A stretch of 64,000 nt of DNA from CAZDAW01 sp964503685 (GTDB lineage Bacteria; Chloroflexota; Anaerolineae; Anaerolineales; Anaerolineaceae). A model generated the notes under the pieces. It was not told where the DNA came from. It did no database searches and was given only the letters and a program-made list of their open reading frames with translations. Numbering within the stretch: the stretch's first letter is position 1; every line of letters starts with the position of its first letter. The position numbers and the translations under genes were made by a program. Positions 8,921 through 17,214 of the stretch are shown in pieces. The stretch spans positions 1 to 64,000 of the forward strand of contig CAZDAW010000007.1 of NCBI GenBank assembly GCA_964503685.1. Direction: 5' to 3'.

Positions 8921-9802
8921 TCAAATGATCTTTCTTCGATGATCGGTAAAGACGCCATACTCGATATTTCCGGCTGGCGTTACCCAGGCGCAATTCATCC
9001 GAACCGTGCTGAAGGCAAAACCGACGTTGCCGTTGATATCCATCGTGATAATTCCACCCTGCCCACCAGAAATACGGCTGACGAGCTGATTGACAACACG
9101 GTCGGCAGCGCTGTGCGCAGATAAACCGGCAGCCATATAATCGCAAGCCGATTTACTGAAAATGACTTTCATCAAATCTTCTCCACGCCCGGTGGCAGAA
9201 GCGCCGCCAATTCGGTCATCAGCATAAGCGCCGCAGCCGATCAACGGACTATCGCCGACCCGTCCGGGCATCTTATCAGGCGTACCGCCGGTCGAGGTCG
9301 CCGCTGCAATGCGCCCGTTCGAATCAAGCGCCACGGCTCCTACAGTATCGCCCGGTCCATTTTTGGGTTTCTTTGGATCCGCCATCAACATTTCGACAGG
9401 ACAAAGCGGAACGCCATTCTGCCGGGCAAATGCTTCTGCGCCGCTGCCGACGAATAGACTGTGAGGAGTCCGCTCCATCACCATGCGAGCGACACTGATT
9501 GGATGGCTGACGCGCTGAATGGCAGCAACCGCGCCGCTATTCAGCGTCGCTCCATCAATGATAATTGCATCCATTTCAATTTCATTTGCCGTGTTTGGGT
9601 AAGACCCCCGTCCGGCGTCAAAAGCAGGGTCATCTTCCATCACATTAATGGCAATTTCCACCGCGTCCAATGCACAACCCCCTTTTTCAAGCACTGCCCA
9701 ACCCGTTTCAATAGCCGCGCGCAGTCCATCGCGGCATGGAATCAACTCCGTGTCCATGATATCCCCTGCCCCACCATGAATGATTAATGAAGGTCGAATC
9801 AT
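8921..9802 (-). CDS. isoaspartyl peptidase / type III (T2) asparaginase
   Basis: A 293-residue N-terminal-nucleophile hydrolase of family T2. The N-terminal LIIHGGAG and the cleavage/nucleophile site GDTVGAVA (Thr 153) are clear; autoproteolysis before Thr 153 should give alpha and beta subunits. TGGTPDKMPGRVGDSPLIGCGAYAD follows as the substrate-binding region. Known members hydrolyse beta-aspartyl dipeptides and L-asparagine. It lies eight bases after the DeoR gene with its own AGGTG site and is upstream of the amino-acid transporter, which suggests salvage of imported peptides or asparagine. No signal peptide, so cytoplasmic. Confidence 0.92.
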   Translation of the reverse strand: MIRPSLIIHGGAGDIMDTELIPCRDGLRAAIETGWAVLEKGGCALDAVEIAINVMEDDPAFDAGRGSYPNTANEIEMDAIIIDGATLNSGAVAAIQRVSHPISVARMVMERTPHSLFVGSGAEAFARQNGVPLCPVEMLMADPKKPKNGPGDTVGAVALDSNGRIAAATSTGGTPDKMPGRVGDSPLIGCGAYADDRIGGASATGRGEDLMKVIFSKSACDYMAAGLSAHSAADRVVNQLVSRISGGQGGIITMDINGNVGFAFSTVRMNCAWVTPAGNIEYGVFTDHRRKII

Positions 9803-9810
9803 ATAATCAC

Positions 9811-10590
9811 CTACGCCAACAGAACTTCAACACCCTGATCTTTTAAGGTTTGAATAAAATCGGGATCAACTCCCGTATCCGTAACAAGGGTATGGATAGA
9901 TCGGATCGGCGCGACCAACGATGTCGATGTTTTTCCGCATTTTGTATGATCGGCTACGACAATGACACTCTTCCCAATTGCCAGAATCGCCCGGTCAGTT
10001 ACTGTCTGGGGCAGGTAGTCGTTTGTCAATCCATATATCGGGTGAATGGCGAGAATACCTACGATAACCTTCTCCGCCCTAACCTGGGTGAGCGCCATAT
10101 CGGTGATATGCCCGATGGTAATCATTTCAGGCTGGTGTAACACCCCGCCAAGTGAAACGAGGGTGATATCCGAAGCCTGCGCAAGCTCTTTCATCACCAA
10201 CATGGAATTTGTAATTACTGTCAATTTCTTTTTATTAATAAGGCGTCTGGCTACTTCCAACACCGTCGTGCCGCCGCCTAAAAATATTGTTTCCCCATCG
10301 TTCACCAAATTAGCTGCCGTCTGGGCAATCCTTTTCTTCTCTTCAATTTGTCTGTGCATTCGGGCTTCGACCAATAATTCAGTCGCTCCCGGCTGCGTCG
10401 AAAAGGCTCCTCCCCTGAAGCGGGATAACTTACCCAAACTGGTGAGAATCTCAAGGTCGCGCCGCGCTGTTGCTTCACTGATCTCAAACTCAGCGCAAAT
10501 TTGTTCGATGGATACGCGCTGCCGCTGATTAACAAATTCGACGATGCGTTCCTGGCGCTTCAGACTGGGTTGGTTTTGAGCAATTGGCAT
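9811..10590 (-). CDS. DeoR-family transcriptional regulator
   Basis: A 259-residue regulator. The N-terminal DeoR helix-turn-helix spans about residues 10-65 (RQERIVEFVNQRQ, then ISEATARRDLEIL). The C-terminal DeoRC sensor domain follows (IFLGGGTTVLEVARRL, AEKVIVGILAI, and VVADHTKCGKTS). DeoR proteins usually respond to phosphorylated sugars, so its place at the head of an asparaginase/amino-acid transporter operon is unusual. It is probably autoregulatory: repeats of TGATTG surround its perfect sigma-70 promoter and lie between it and the divergent dehydrogenase gene. Confidence 0.93.
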   Translation of the reverse strand: MPIAQNQPSLKRQERIVEFVNQRQRVSIEQICAEFEISEATARRDLEILTSLGKLSRFRGGAFSTQPGATELLVEARMHRQIEEKKRIAQTAANLVNDGETIFLGGGTTVLEVARRLINKKKLTVITNSMLVMKELAQASDITLVSLGGVLHQPEMITIGHITDMALTQVRAEKVIVGILAIHPIYGLTNDYLPQTVTDRAILAIGKSVIVVADHTKCGKTSTSLVAPIRSIHTLVTDTGVDPDFIQTLKDQGVEVLLA

Positions 10591-10638
10591 ATTCTCTCAA
10601 CAAATTCAATCACAAAAGATAAGATTATCATGTTATTC

Positions 10639-10719
10639 AATCATCAATCAATCATATTTTTCTCATTATAACGATATTATTAGCCAATGTCAAGTGATAT
10701 TTGATTGTTATATGATTGT
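10639..10719. promoter_or_regulatory. candidate DeoR operator repeats
   Basis: Three CAATCA hexamers (10639-10644, 10646-10651, 10650-10655) lie just downstream of the minus-strand promoter and two inverted copies, TGATTG (10703-10708 and 10714-10719), lie just upstream of it. The 11-base spacing of the upstream pair equals about one helical turn. Such clustered hexamers fit binding by a multimeric DeoR-type repressor. The regulator itself is the obvious candidate, but binding is inferred. Confidence 0.5.
10666..10694 (-). promoter_or_regulatory. consensus sigma-70 promoter of the deoR-asparaginase-transporter operon
   Basis: Read on the minus strand: TTGACA (10694-10689), exactly 17 bases, TATAAT (10671-10666). 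Both hexamers are perfect matches to consensus. The transcript would run about 70 bases before the DeoR ATG at 10590 and would cover the CAATCA repeats at 10639-10655. Confidence 0.85.
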
Positions 10720-10764
10720 ATATATCTTTTTTGTGCAAATTTATGATCGTTATTCGTTTTCTGC

Positions 10765-10793
10765 TTGACAAAAAAAACAAATATTACTACAAT
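10765..10793 (+). promoter_or_regulatory. sigma-70 promoter of the AraM/G1PDH-like gene
   Basis: TTGACA (10765-10770), 17 bases, TACAAT (10788-10793), then an AT-rich leader of about 90 bases to the ATG at 10886. It points away from the deoR promoter, with 70 bases between the two -35 boxes. Confidence 0.8.
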
Positions 10794-10885
10794 TTCCCCA
10801 TACAATTGCCTTCACTTACTTCAATATGCTGTTATAAATCCACATATCCATAAACTGACCCAACCAACCCCTAAGGAGCGCGAAA

Positions 10886-11944
10886 ATGGAATTCACTGGC
10901 AATATGTTTACAACAATTTACGGACGAAATCTGGTTGCCGAATTACCCAACTTTGTTCACCGGCCCTATCTGGTTGTCACCATGGAAGATCTATGGCCCA
11001 AATTTGAGAAATACTTCGATAAAAATATGGCCGACGTCTATTTCGTCAATACGCTCGAATACGACGAATTGATGAAGGAAATGGATAAAATCCCTGACTG
11101 CAACAGTGTCATCGGTTTGGGAGGTGGGCAGGCTCTGGATATATCCAAGTTCATTGTATGGAACCGCCGCTTGCCGTTATTCCAGGTGCCAACTGCCATG
11201 TCGGTCAATGCTGTTTTCGGGCAGCGATCTGGCATCCGTTTTGGCAGCAAGGTGCGTTACATCGGTTGGGCTGTCCCCGAAGCCGTTTATATCGATTTCG
11301 GCGTGATCCAATCAGCCCCCAAAGCGCTCAACCGCTGCGGCGTCGGCGACATTCTCTGCTACCACACCGGCATTTACGATTGGAAGTTAGCCCACAAACT
11401 GGGTAAAACCGAACCGCAGTGGCCTTACGACCAGGAGTGGGTTGATCAATCGCAGGCCGTTCTCGATACAGTGATGGACGCACTGGATGACATTCACGAC
11501 GTCAACGAAAAAGGCATTCGCACGCTGATGAATGCGCATCGTTGGGGTGGCTGCACTTACCACAATGCCGGTTGGAATCCACGTCACATTGAAGGTTTCG
11601 ACCACTTCCTCTTCTATACCCTCGAATATTTAACCCACAAACATTTCCTGCACGGGCAGCCCGTTTGCCTGGGCGTCTATATCGGTTCAGCGCTGCAAGA
11701 TAATGAAGCCGAGAAAATGCTGGCAGCCATCCGCCGGGTAGGCGTCGATATCCGCCCTGAAGCGATGGGCGTTACCTGGGATGATGTTGCCGAAGCTCTG
11801 CACAAAATCGCCTGGTATGTCGAAGAAGCCGGATTATGGTATACCAGCGCCAGCGCTTTGCCCATCACCGATAAATTCATCGATCACGTCAAATCACGCG
11901 TCATCGAAACATTCGGCCCCTGGGACGGAAAGATGATCGATTAG
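10886..11944 (+). CDS. iron-containing-ADH superfamily dehydrogenase, G1P dehydrogenase (AraM/EgsA)-like
   Basis: A 352-residue NAD(P)-dependent dehydrogenase. The dinucleotide-binding turn IGLGGGQALDISK is at 76-88. Metal ligands of the family can be placed at Asp 155 (GVGDIL), His 240 (FDHF) and His 256 (LHGQP), and the DWKLA segment at 165-169 is typical of AraM/G1P dehydrogenase. Those enzymes reduce dihydroxyacetone phosphate to glycerol 1-phosphate. The usual SxDG substrate-loop motif reads MSVNAV here, so another polyol or sugar phosphate is possible. It has its own promoter, possibly under DeoR control, and its stop is followed by a strong terminator. Confidence 0.75.
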   Translation: MEFTGNMFTTIYGRNLVAELPNFVHRPYLVVTMEDLWPKFEKYFDKNMADVYFVNTLEYDELMKEMDKIPDCNSVIGLGGGQALDISKFIVWNRRLPLFQVPTAMSVNAVFGQRSGIRFGSKVRYIGWAVPEAVYIDFGVIQSAPKALNRCGVGDILCYHTGIYDWKLAHKLGKTEPQWPYDQEWVDQSQAVLDTVMDALDDIHDVNEKGIRTLMNAHRWGGCTYHNAGWNPRHIEGFDHFLFYTLEYLTHKHFLHGQPVCLGVYIGSALQDNEAEKMLAAIRRVGVDIRPEAMGVTWDDVAEALHKIAWYVEEAGLWYTSASALPITDKFIDHVKSRVIETFGPWDGKMID

Positions 11945-11978
11945 AACGATCATCTCTTTGGCATCTTGATATGTTATA

Positions 11979-12006
11979 AAAATGCGGCGTTGACGCCGCA
12001 TTTTTT
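11979..12006. terminator. bidirectional intrinsic terminator
   Basis: Perfect stem ATGCGGCG (11982-11989) / CGCCGCAT (11994-12001) with a TTGA tetraloop, an A-run before it and TTTTT after it. It therefore works for the dehydrogenase gene on the plus strand and for the convergent catabolic operon on the minus strand. Confidence 0.92.
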
Positions 12007-12018
12007 ATAACAAGTTCT

Positions 12019-12981
12019 TTACCTGACCATTCCCGCTACGTTTTCCAACCGGGCAAACAATTCAGGCGTCAAATCGATATGCAATACCTGGGCAACCACC
12101 TGAGTCCAGCCGTGGACAAAATATAACCAGCCGTCTTCGACGCGCACTTTGCGGCTTTCCGCCTGTCGCTCAGCCTGGTGCATGAAATCCAATTCGCCGC
12201 GATAATTGAACTCCCAGGCAATCCCATTCAGTGGAAATACCCCGGCATCCGTGATCGGCGAACCAGGAGAATCTTTGCCCATTCCAGTAGCGTTGATCAC
12301 AATGCTGCCTTCCGGCACACTCGCCATGATCTCATCATTACGCCTGGGGTCCTGGTTACAAATAAATGTGAATTTGATGTCTGACTTCTGCTGCTCGACC
12401 ATCGTCCTCATCGCATCGATACGCGGCTGTGATCGGTTGACTGTAATAAATTCCCTGGGCCGGTCGCCAGCGTTTTTCTTGTTGATCAGATGCAGCGCCG
12501 TGGCTGCTGCCGAGCCACCTGCCCCAAAGCAGAGAACCTTGCCGCCAGTGCGCGCGAAATAATCCGGGCCGATTATGGCATCCAATGACAATCCAGATGT
12601 GATAGGATCCTTGGCGTGTCCTTCCAATCGGCCTTCGAGCTTGGAGATCGACGAGACTTCCCCGCAAATCACTGCATACGGATCCAGATACTCAAACATA
12701 TCGCGGGCAGCTTCCAGCAAATTGACCTTGTGGGTGGTAACCAATCCCCCAAGTGAAAGCGGGTCATACTTGATCTGGGCAACTGTCCGGCGGTAGTTCT
12801 CCGGCTCATCGTGGGGAATGTGATCGATCCCTTCAATGATGATCTCTGAACGACCCAGTTCTTTCATCCACGCCGGAAACACTTTCATGATGGACGATTT
12901 GGAGGTGGTTACGCCGACAAAATAAAACGTCGGCGCTTTTTTTGTAACCACCGGGTACTTCGATTGATCATTGCTCGCCAT
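12019..12981 (-). CDS. shikimate-dehydrogenase-like NAD(P) oxidoreductase
   Basis: A 320-residue protein with the two-domain AroE fold. The N-terminal catalytic domain has VTTHKVNL with Lys 85, the position of the AroE catalytic Lys (usual VTxPHK). The Rossmann domain has GAGGSA at 153-158, NRSQPR near 213 and INATGMG near 250. The normal NTDxxG aspartate region is replaced by HAKDPITSG (Asp 125), and the N-terminal substrate loop is unusual (TSKSSIMKVF). The context is sugar-acid catabolism rather than aromatic biosynthesis, so a different hydroxyl substrate is likely. It is the last gene of the operon; an AAAGGA site precedes the ATG. Confidence 0.75.
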   Translation of the reverse strand: MASNDQSKYPVVTKKAPTFYFVGVTTSKSSIMKVFPAWMKELGRSEIIIEGIDHIPHDEPENYRRTVAQIKYDPLSLGGLVTTHKVNLLEAARDMFEYLDPYAVICGEVSSISKLEGRLEGHAKDPITSGLSLDAIIGPDYFARTGGKVLCFGAGGSAAATALHLINKKNAGDRPREFITVNRSQPRIDAMRTMVEQQKSDIKFTFICNQDPRRNDEIMASVPEGSIVINATGMGKDSPGSPITDAGVFPLNGIAWEFNYRGELDFMHQAERQAESRKVRVEDGWLYFVHGWTQVVAQVLHIDLTPELFARLENVAGMVR

Positions 12982-13003
12982 CTTTAAAATCCTTTCTCAT
13001 CGC

Positions 13004-13651
13004 TTATTTTGTACGCACTTTCGCAAGCACTTCACAGAAAGCACGCGCTCGCTCAGTGATTTCAGTAAACCGGCCTTCTTTGGCAAATTGCGACGGACAA
13101 AGCTCACTTCCTGCCCCAACCGCGACCACGCCGGCTGCAAACCAATCTGCCACATTATCAATGCTGACCCCACCCGTTGGCATCATCGGAATTTCGGGGA
13201 AGGGCCCTTTCAGCGCTTTAATGTAACTCGGCCCAACCAGCGAGCCAGGAAAAATTTTAACCACATCAGCGCCCAGGCGATAAGCCAGTTCAACCTCGGT
13301 GGGAGTCAACGCGCCTACCATCACTGCCAGGCCGCTTGAAACCATTGCTTTGGCCAGGTCAGGATTACAATGCGGGCTGACCAGAAACTGCGCCCCGGCT
13401 GCTTTGGCCTCCGCCGCCTGTTCGACTTTAGTGAGCGTTCCCATGCCCAGCAATATATCCGCGCCGAACTTATCGGCAAGGGTTTTGACGACCTGGGCCG
13501 CATTGGGGGTAGAGTACGTGATCTCGATCCCTTTCACGCCGCCGGCTATCAAGGCTTCAACCATTTTGACAGTCAACTCGGGTGACGGGCCGCGGATCAC
13601 CGCCAGAACACCCAGCTCACTGATTTTGGTTAACGTCGCTTTTTTATCCAT
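13004..13651 (-). CDS. eda: 2-keto-3-deoxy-6-phosphogluconate / 2-keto-4-hydroxyglutarate aldolase
   Basis: A 215-residue class I aldolase of full family length. The Schiff-base Lys is 132 in VVKIFPGSLVG, and the proton-shuttle Glu is 43 in GIEITYST. FLVSPHCNPDL and MMPTGGVSIDNV (phosphate-binding turn) are typical of the KDPG/KHG aldolase family. It cleaves 2-keto-3-deoxy sugar acids (often 6-phosphorylated) to pyruvate and an aldehyde. It sits between the hydroxyacid dehydrogenase and the shikimate-dehydrogenase-like gene. The true substrate may be a different 2-keto-3-deoxyaldonate. Cytoplasmic. Confidence 0.93.
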   Translation of the reverse strand: MDKKATLTKISELGVLAVIRGPSPELTVKMVEALIAGGVKGIEITYSTPNAAQVVKTLADKFGADILLGMGTLTKVEQAAEAKAAGAQFLVSPHCNPDLAKAMVSSGLAVMVGALTPTEVELAYRLGADVVKIFPGSLVGPSYIKALKGPFPEIPMMPTGGVSIDNVADWFAAGVVAVGAGSELCPSQFAKEGRFTEITERARAFCEVLAKVRTK

Positions 13652-13737
13652 GAATTAACACCTTTCTCAGCATGATTTTTCATTACCAGGTAAGGTTTTT
13701 AACAACCGTCAGACTTACCCTGACATTGAAGTACGTA

Positions 13738-14703
13738 TTAAATAACCGGATGTTCCGGCGTCTTCCCGCTCAAAACGGCCAGGCAATCATTTAATGCCAT
13801 CCAACCCATCGTGTTGGTTGCACTATCCGTATGCGAGGCGATATGCGGCGTGACAATCACCTGCGGTAACGAAAGGAGCGGATTGTCAGCTTCAGGCGGT
13901 TCTTTGCTGAATACGTCCAGAGCTGCACCAGCCAGATGGCCGTTTGACAAAGCCTGGTAGAGCGCTCTTTCATCAATGATCTCCCCGCGGGCAGTGTTGA
14001 CGATACAGGCCTTCTCCTTCATCTGTTCCAGAAAAGCCGTATTGACCAAACCGTTCGTCTGCGGCGTGAGCGGGGCATGAATCGAAATGATATCCGATTG
14101 GTGAATCAATTCTTGCAACGTCACCAGCTTAATCCCATGATCAGAAGCATAACCGGCATTAGCGTAGGGGTCATACGCCAGTACGTACGAACCAAAACCC
14201 ACAAGAATGCGGGCAACAATTTTACCGATCGCCCCCAACCCCAGCAGCCCCACTGTGCATCCTTCGAGGGTAAAACCGTTAAAGCGCGGCCACTTGCCCA
14301 GACGGGTTTCGACATAAGCCTGTGGGATGGAGCGAGCCAGCGATAGCATTAACCCTACGGCCAGTTCAGCGACCGAGCTGGCATTTGCCCCGGGTGTGTT
14401 GGTCACGATGATATTGCGCTCCATGCAATATTCCCGATCCACATTGTCCACCCCCACTCCATAGCGGGCAACCACTTTCAGGCGGTCCGCTGCTTCGAGC
14501 GCCACGCGGCTAATCTCATCCAGACCGGCGATATAACCATCGACGCCGGGCAGCAATTCCTTTAGCAATTGGGCATTCAACGGCTTGCCAGTGGTATTGT
14601 AAATCACTTCGCCCACTTTTGCTTCCAGATCGGCGCGCAGACGTTTATCCCGGGCAGCATAAGATGTTGGGGTAACCAATACCCGGCATGATTTCAAGTC
14701 CAT
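13738..14703 (-). CDS. D-isomer 2-hydroxyacid dehydrogenase (phosphoglycerate-dehydrogenase-like)
   Basis: A 321-residue enzyme of the D-2-hydroxyacid dehydrogenase family. The NAD-binding turn GLGAIG is at 155-160, and the catalytic set is Arg 239 (NTARGE), Glu 268 (SKEPPE) and His 287 (TPHIASH). It resembles SerA-type enzymes without the regulatory ACT domain. In this catabolic operon it probably oxidises or reduces a sugar-derived 2-hydroxy/2-keto acid rather than serving serine synthesis. A GGAGG site overlaps the end of the upstream isomerase gene, suggesting translational coupling. Confidence 0.9.
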   Translation of the reverse strand: MDLKSCRVLVTPTSYAARDKRLRADLEAKVGEVIYNTTGKPLNAQLLKELLPGVDGYIAGLDEISRVALEAADRLKVVARYGVGVDNVDREYCMERNIIVTNTPGANASSVAELAVGLMLSLARSIPQAYVETRLGKWPRFNGFTLEGCTVGLLGLGAIGKIVARILVGFGSYVLAYDPYANAGYASDHGIKLVTLQELIHQSDIISIHAPLTPQTNGLVNTAFLEQMKEKACIVNTARGEIIDERALYQALSNGHLAGAALDVFSKEPPEADNPLLSLPQVIVTPHIASHTDSATNTMGWMALNDCLAVLSGKTPEHPVI

Positions 14704-14706
14704 CGC

Positions 14707-15270
14707 TTACCTCCACCGTGGATTATCAATAATAGCAGGCTGTCCGTCCTGTTCAACGATCAGCTTACGGAATCCCTTAGTCTCAATCGTCCCATAATCA
14801 TGTCCAGAGTCGCCGGGGTAAATGAAGAAGGTGATCAAATCCGTTGGACCTGTGTTGATTGAGCGGTGCGCCCAGCGCGGCGGCACATACAGCACCATAC
14901 CCGGTTTGAGTTCTTCCGCTGCCCATTCTCCTTCCGGGTTTTCCATCATCATATACCCGTGACCGTGAAAGCAATAATAGACCTCGGCTGTTTCTAATAC
15001 ATTATGAAAATGTCCTTTAGTCATAAAATATTCAGCGCCAACCCTGCCCGGATGTACAATCGAAGTACCATGCTGAAGTTCACCGGGGACTTCTGGTACT
15101 TTATTCTCATAGACTTCGTAAAGCAATATATCTTCCTTTGCCAGCAACTCATCGTAAGCGGCTGTATCATAGTACTGCCCTTTCATGGACGAGAGTCTCC
15201 GCAAGATGTGATTGTGATGCGGAATCAACACCCCGCTGGAAAGATTCATCAATGCAGTAAATGGTTTCAT
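14707..15270 (-). CDS. cupin-type (archaeal-type) glucose-6-phosphate isomerase
   Basis: A 187-residue cupin matching the metal-dependent phosphoglucose isomerase family of archaea and some bacteria. The metal-binding residues are visible as His 87 and His 89 (TKGHFHN), Glu 96 (LETAEVYY) and His 135 (PRWAHRS), around the GHGYMM and YVPPRWAH strands. The family interconverts glucose 6-phosphate and fructose 6-phosphate; in this cluster it may act on a related phospho-sugar. It lies 21 bases after the lactonase-like gene with a GGAG site. Confidence 0.88.
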   Translation of the reverse strand: MKPFTALMNLSSGVLIPHHNHILRRLSSMKGQYYDTAAYDELLAKEDILLYEVYENKVPEVPGELQHGTSIVHPGRVGAEYFMTKGHFHNVLETAEVYYCFHGHGYMMMENPEGEWAAEELKPGMVLYVPPRWAHRSINTGPTDLITFFIYPGDSGHDYGTIETKGFRKLIVEQDGQPAIIDNPRWR

Positions 15271-15291
15271 TTCATCTCCTGTGACAACAAT

Positions 15292-16215
15292 TTAAATCGC
15301 CAGCCGTCGAGCAATGTTCTCGCCTGTCATCTGTCGAATGGCTACATCAGGCAGGCCGCGCTGTTTTAAAGTGGATAAAATTTCATACGGCAGGCTAACC
15401 AGCCCCGGTCCGCCATCAAATGCCCAAAATTTTTCATAAGCAATATCCAAAGCCAGGGCAACCGACCTTGAAAATCCATCCGATGCCATCTGGTCGATCA
15501 ACGGGTAAACATTCTTTTGCGGATCATATTTGGGGCGCAAAAAGGTGTCGTATTCCAGCAAAGCGCCTTCCCGCGCCAGTTCGGCGTGCAAACCATAATC
15601 AGGTCGTTTATCGATATGACAAATGATCAAACGGTCTGCTTTAATCCCCAGATCGCCAAAGAAGGGCAGGAGATTCTCTGCCCACAAACCGCGGTCAGTA
15701 TGAATCATGATGGCTGCGCCGGTCATCAGACAGGCGCGCCCCGCGGCTCGCATCAACGCTATCGTTTGAGCATCCGGTTCAGCCGTCAAAGCAACCTTGA
15801 TCACGCCTACCCTATGCGGCGGCGTATCGCGCTCGAACTCTACCAGCGAGCGGGTCAACTCAGCGATGAAGAAATCCCCGGCAATTTCTTCGGCCAGCGA
15901 CCACAGACGTGCGTTTTCAGGGTAATAAGATCGGATGTGAAATCCGGTGCAGGCAATAATGTTCACGCCCGATTCCTCCGAAAGCTGGCTCAGTCTGCGT
16001 CCATCTCTCCCTGTAAAAGCCGGCTGGCAGTCAACCAGCGTACAACCGCCGGCGCTGCGATAATCTCTCAATTCAGCCGCGATCTCGACATAATGATCCA
16101 AACGTGGCAACTCGCTGTTAGCTATAACTGGATCGATCCAGACATGCTCATGCGCATCCGTTAAGCCGGCTTGTTCAGGAACCAGAGGCCCATTAATGGT
16201 TTGAATCATGCCCAT
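15292..16215 (-). CDS. phosphotriesterase-family (PHP/PTE-like) metal-dependent hydrolase, possible lactonase
   Basis: A 307-residue TIM-barrel amidohydrolase-superfamily protein. Metal ligands are seen in LTDAHEHVW (N-terminal HxH), IKVAL (bridging Lys position), MIHTDRG, LIICHIDK and LALDIAYE (final Asp). Some bacterial homologues of this family hydrolyse phosphorylated sugar lactones, which fits a sugar-acid pathway beginning with an oxidised sugar. The ATG at 16215 (MGMIQT) has an AGGA site; an in-frame GTG at 16245 is also possible. It is the first gene of the catabolic operon, downstream of a palindromic element. Confidence 0.82.
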   Translation of the reverse strand: MGMIQTINGPLVPEQAGLTDAHEHVWIDPVIANSELPRLDHYVEIAAELRDYRSAGGCTLVDCQPAFTGRDGRRLSQLSEESGVNIIACTGFHIRSYYPENARLWSLAEEIAGDFFIAELTRSLVEFERDTPPHRVGVIKVALTAEPDAQTIALMRAAGRACLMTGAAIMIHTDRGLWAENLLPFFGDLGIKADRLIICHIDKRPDYGLHAELAREGALLEYDTFLRPKYDPQKNVYPLIDQMASDGFSRSVALALDIAYEKFWAFDGGPGLVSLPYEILSTLKQRGLPDVAIRQMTGENIARRLAI

Positions 16216-16261
16216 TTGTTCAATTCCTGTTTTGTTTTCGATCACAATGCCGCCAGTCCTT

Positions 16262-16287
16262 CTTGTAATCCTGTGATGACAGGTTAT
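16262..16287. promoter_or_regulatory. candidate GntR operator upstream of the catabolic operon
   Basis: A 26-bp element whose outer 9 bases on each side (CTTGTAATC and ACAGGTTAT) are identical to the element at 17215-17240. It contains the perfect inverted repeat CCTGT-GATG-ACAGG (16270-16283). It lies between the GntR gene and the first catabolic gene, at a promoter-proximal place. Confidence 0.65.
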
Positions 16288-16341
16288 TTAAGATCAATCT
16301 TAAGGGATCTGAATCGCCCTGTCATACCTTTCATGGTAACT

Positions 16342-17163
16342 TCATTCGGTTAAACTTATCTTATGCTTATCATCCATAATTGGATTTTGCCGCTCGCCGG
16401 CAGTATGAAAAGCCGGGGATTTCTTATCGGCGTTGACCCGCACCAATTCCACTTCAAGGTTCGTACGGTCGCCGCGGTGATAAGCCCGGTAATACTCTAT
16501 TGGCGTACCGTCTTTCAGATAGCTGACGCTATCCAGTACAATCAATGGCGCCCCTTTTTCGACCTGCAACAAGCCTGCCTCATACTCGCCTGCAAGTGAC
16601 GCGCCGATCAGCCGCCGGCCGCTGGCAATTTCTATCCCGCAAATTCTTTCGAGACACTCATACAAGGATTGGCGCGAGAAATCTTCTTCAAGTAAACGAG
16701 GGCAAATCTGATAGGGTAGAAACGTCGTTACTATGGCAACCGGTTCATCCATGATATAACGCAAACGACTGATCTCAATCACCGGCGCTCCGGGATGAAG
16801 CGCCAGTTGATTAGCCACCTTAGGCGTGGCTGCAACCTTTTCCTGCTTAAGCACTTTACTGGACGGGCGGAGTCCACGCTCTGACATCTCCTGATGAAAA
16901 CCCATCAACTGCTGAATGAAACGCTCGCTGATTTTAGGTTCAGCGACAAAAGACCCCTTACCCTTACGGCAATAAATCAGTCCTTCGTGAGTCAAATCTT
17001 TCAACGCCTGACGAACGACAGTACGGCTGACGTCAAATTGCTCGCACAATTGCGCCTCGCTGGGGAGTTGGTCGCCGGGCTTCCAGTCGCCGCGCTCAAT
17101 GCGCTCGCGAATCGATTCTTTGAGCTGAATATAATAAGGAAGCGGATTATTGCGATCGATCAT
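16342..17163 (-). CDS. GntR-family transcriptional regulator (HutC subfamily, UTRA domain)
   Basis: A 273-residue regulator. The N-terminal winged helix spans about residues 8-75 (YYIQLKESIRERIERGDWKPG, LPSEAQLCEQFDVSRTVVRQAL, GKGSFVA). The UTRA ligand-binding domain covers about 95-245 (VIEISRLRYIMDEPVAIVTTFLP, then IEYYRAYHRGDR). HutC-type regulators usually sense the substrate or an intermediate of the neighbouring pathway. Matching 26-bp elements before this gene and before the catabolic operon suggest it represses both. The ribosome-binding site is weak. Confidence 0.93.
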   Translation of the reverse strand: MIDRNNPLPYYIQLKESIRERIERGDWKPGDQLPSEAQLCEQFDVSRTVVRQALKDLTHEGLIYCRKGKGSFVAEPKISERFIQQLMGFHQEMSERGLRPSSKVLKQEKVAATPKVANQLALHPGAPVIEISRLRYIMDEPVAIVTTFLPYQICPRLLEEDFSRQSLYECLERICGIEIASGRRLIGASLAGEYEAGLLQVEKGAPLIVLDSVSYLKDGTPIEYYRAYHRGDRTNLEVELVRVNADKKSPAFHTAGERQNPIMDDKHKISLTE

Positions 17164-17214
17164 TGATGAATTACCAGGTTTGATATATGCTTTACCTGTT
17201 TAGTAAAACAACAA

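Noticed and set aside
8778..9146. A minus-strand frame overlapping the asparaginase 3' end and the binding-protein leader
   Set aside because: It overlaps the conserved C-terminus of the asparaginase in another frame and shows no family features.
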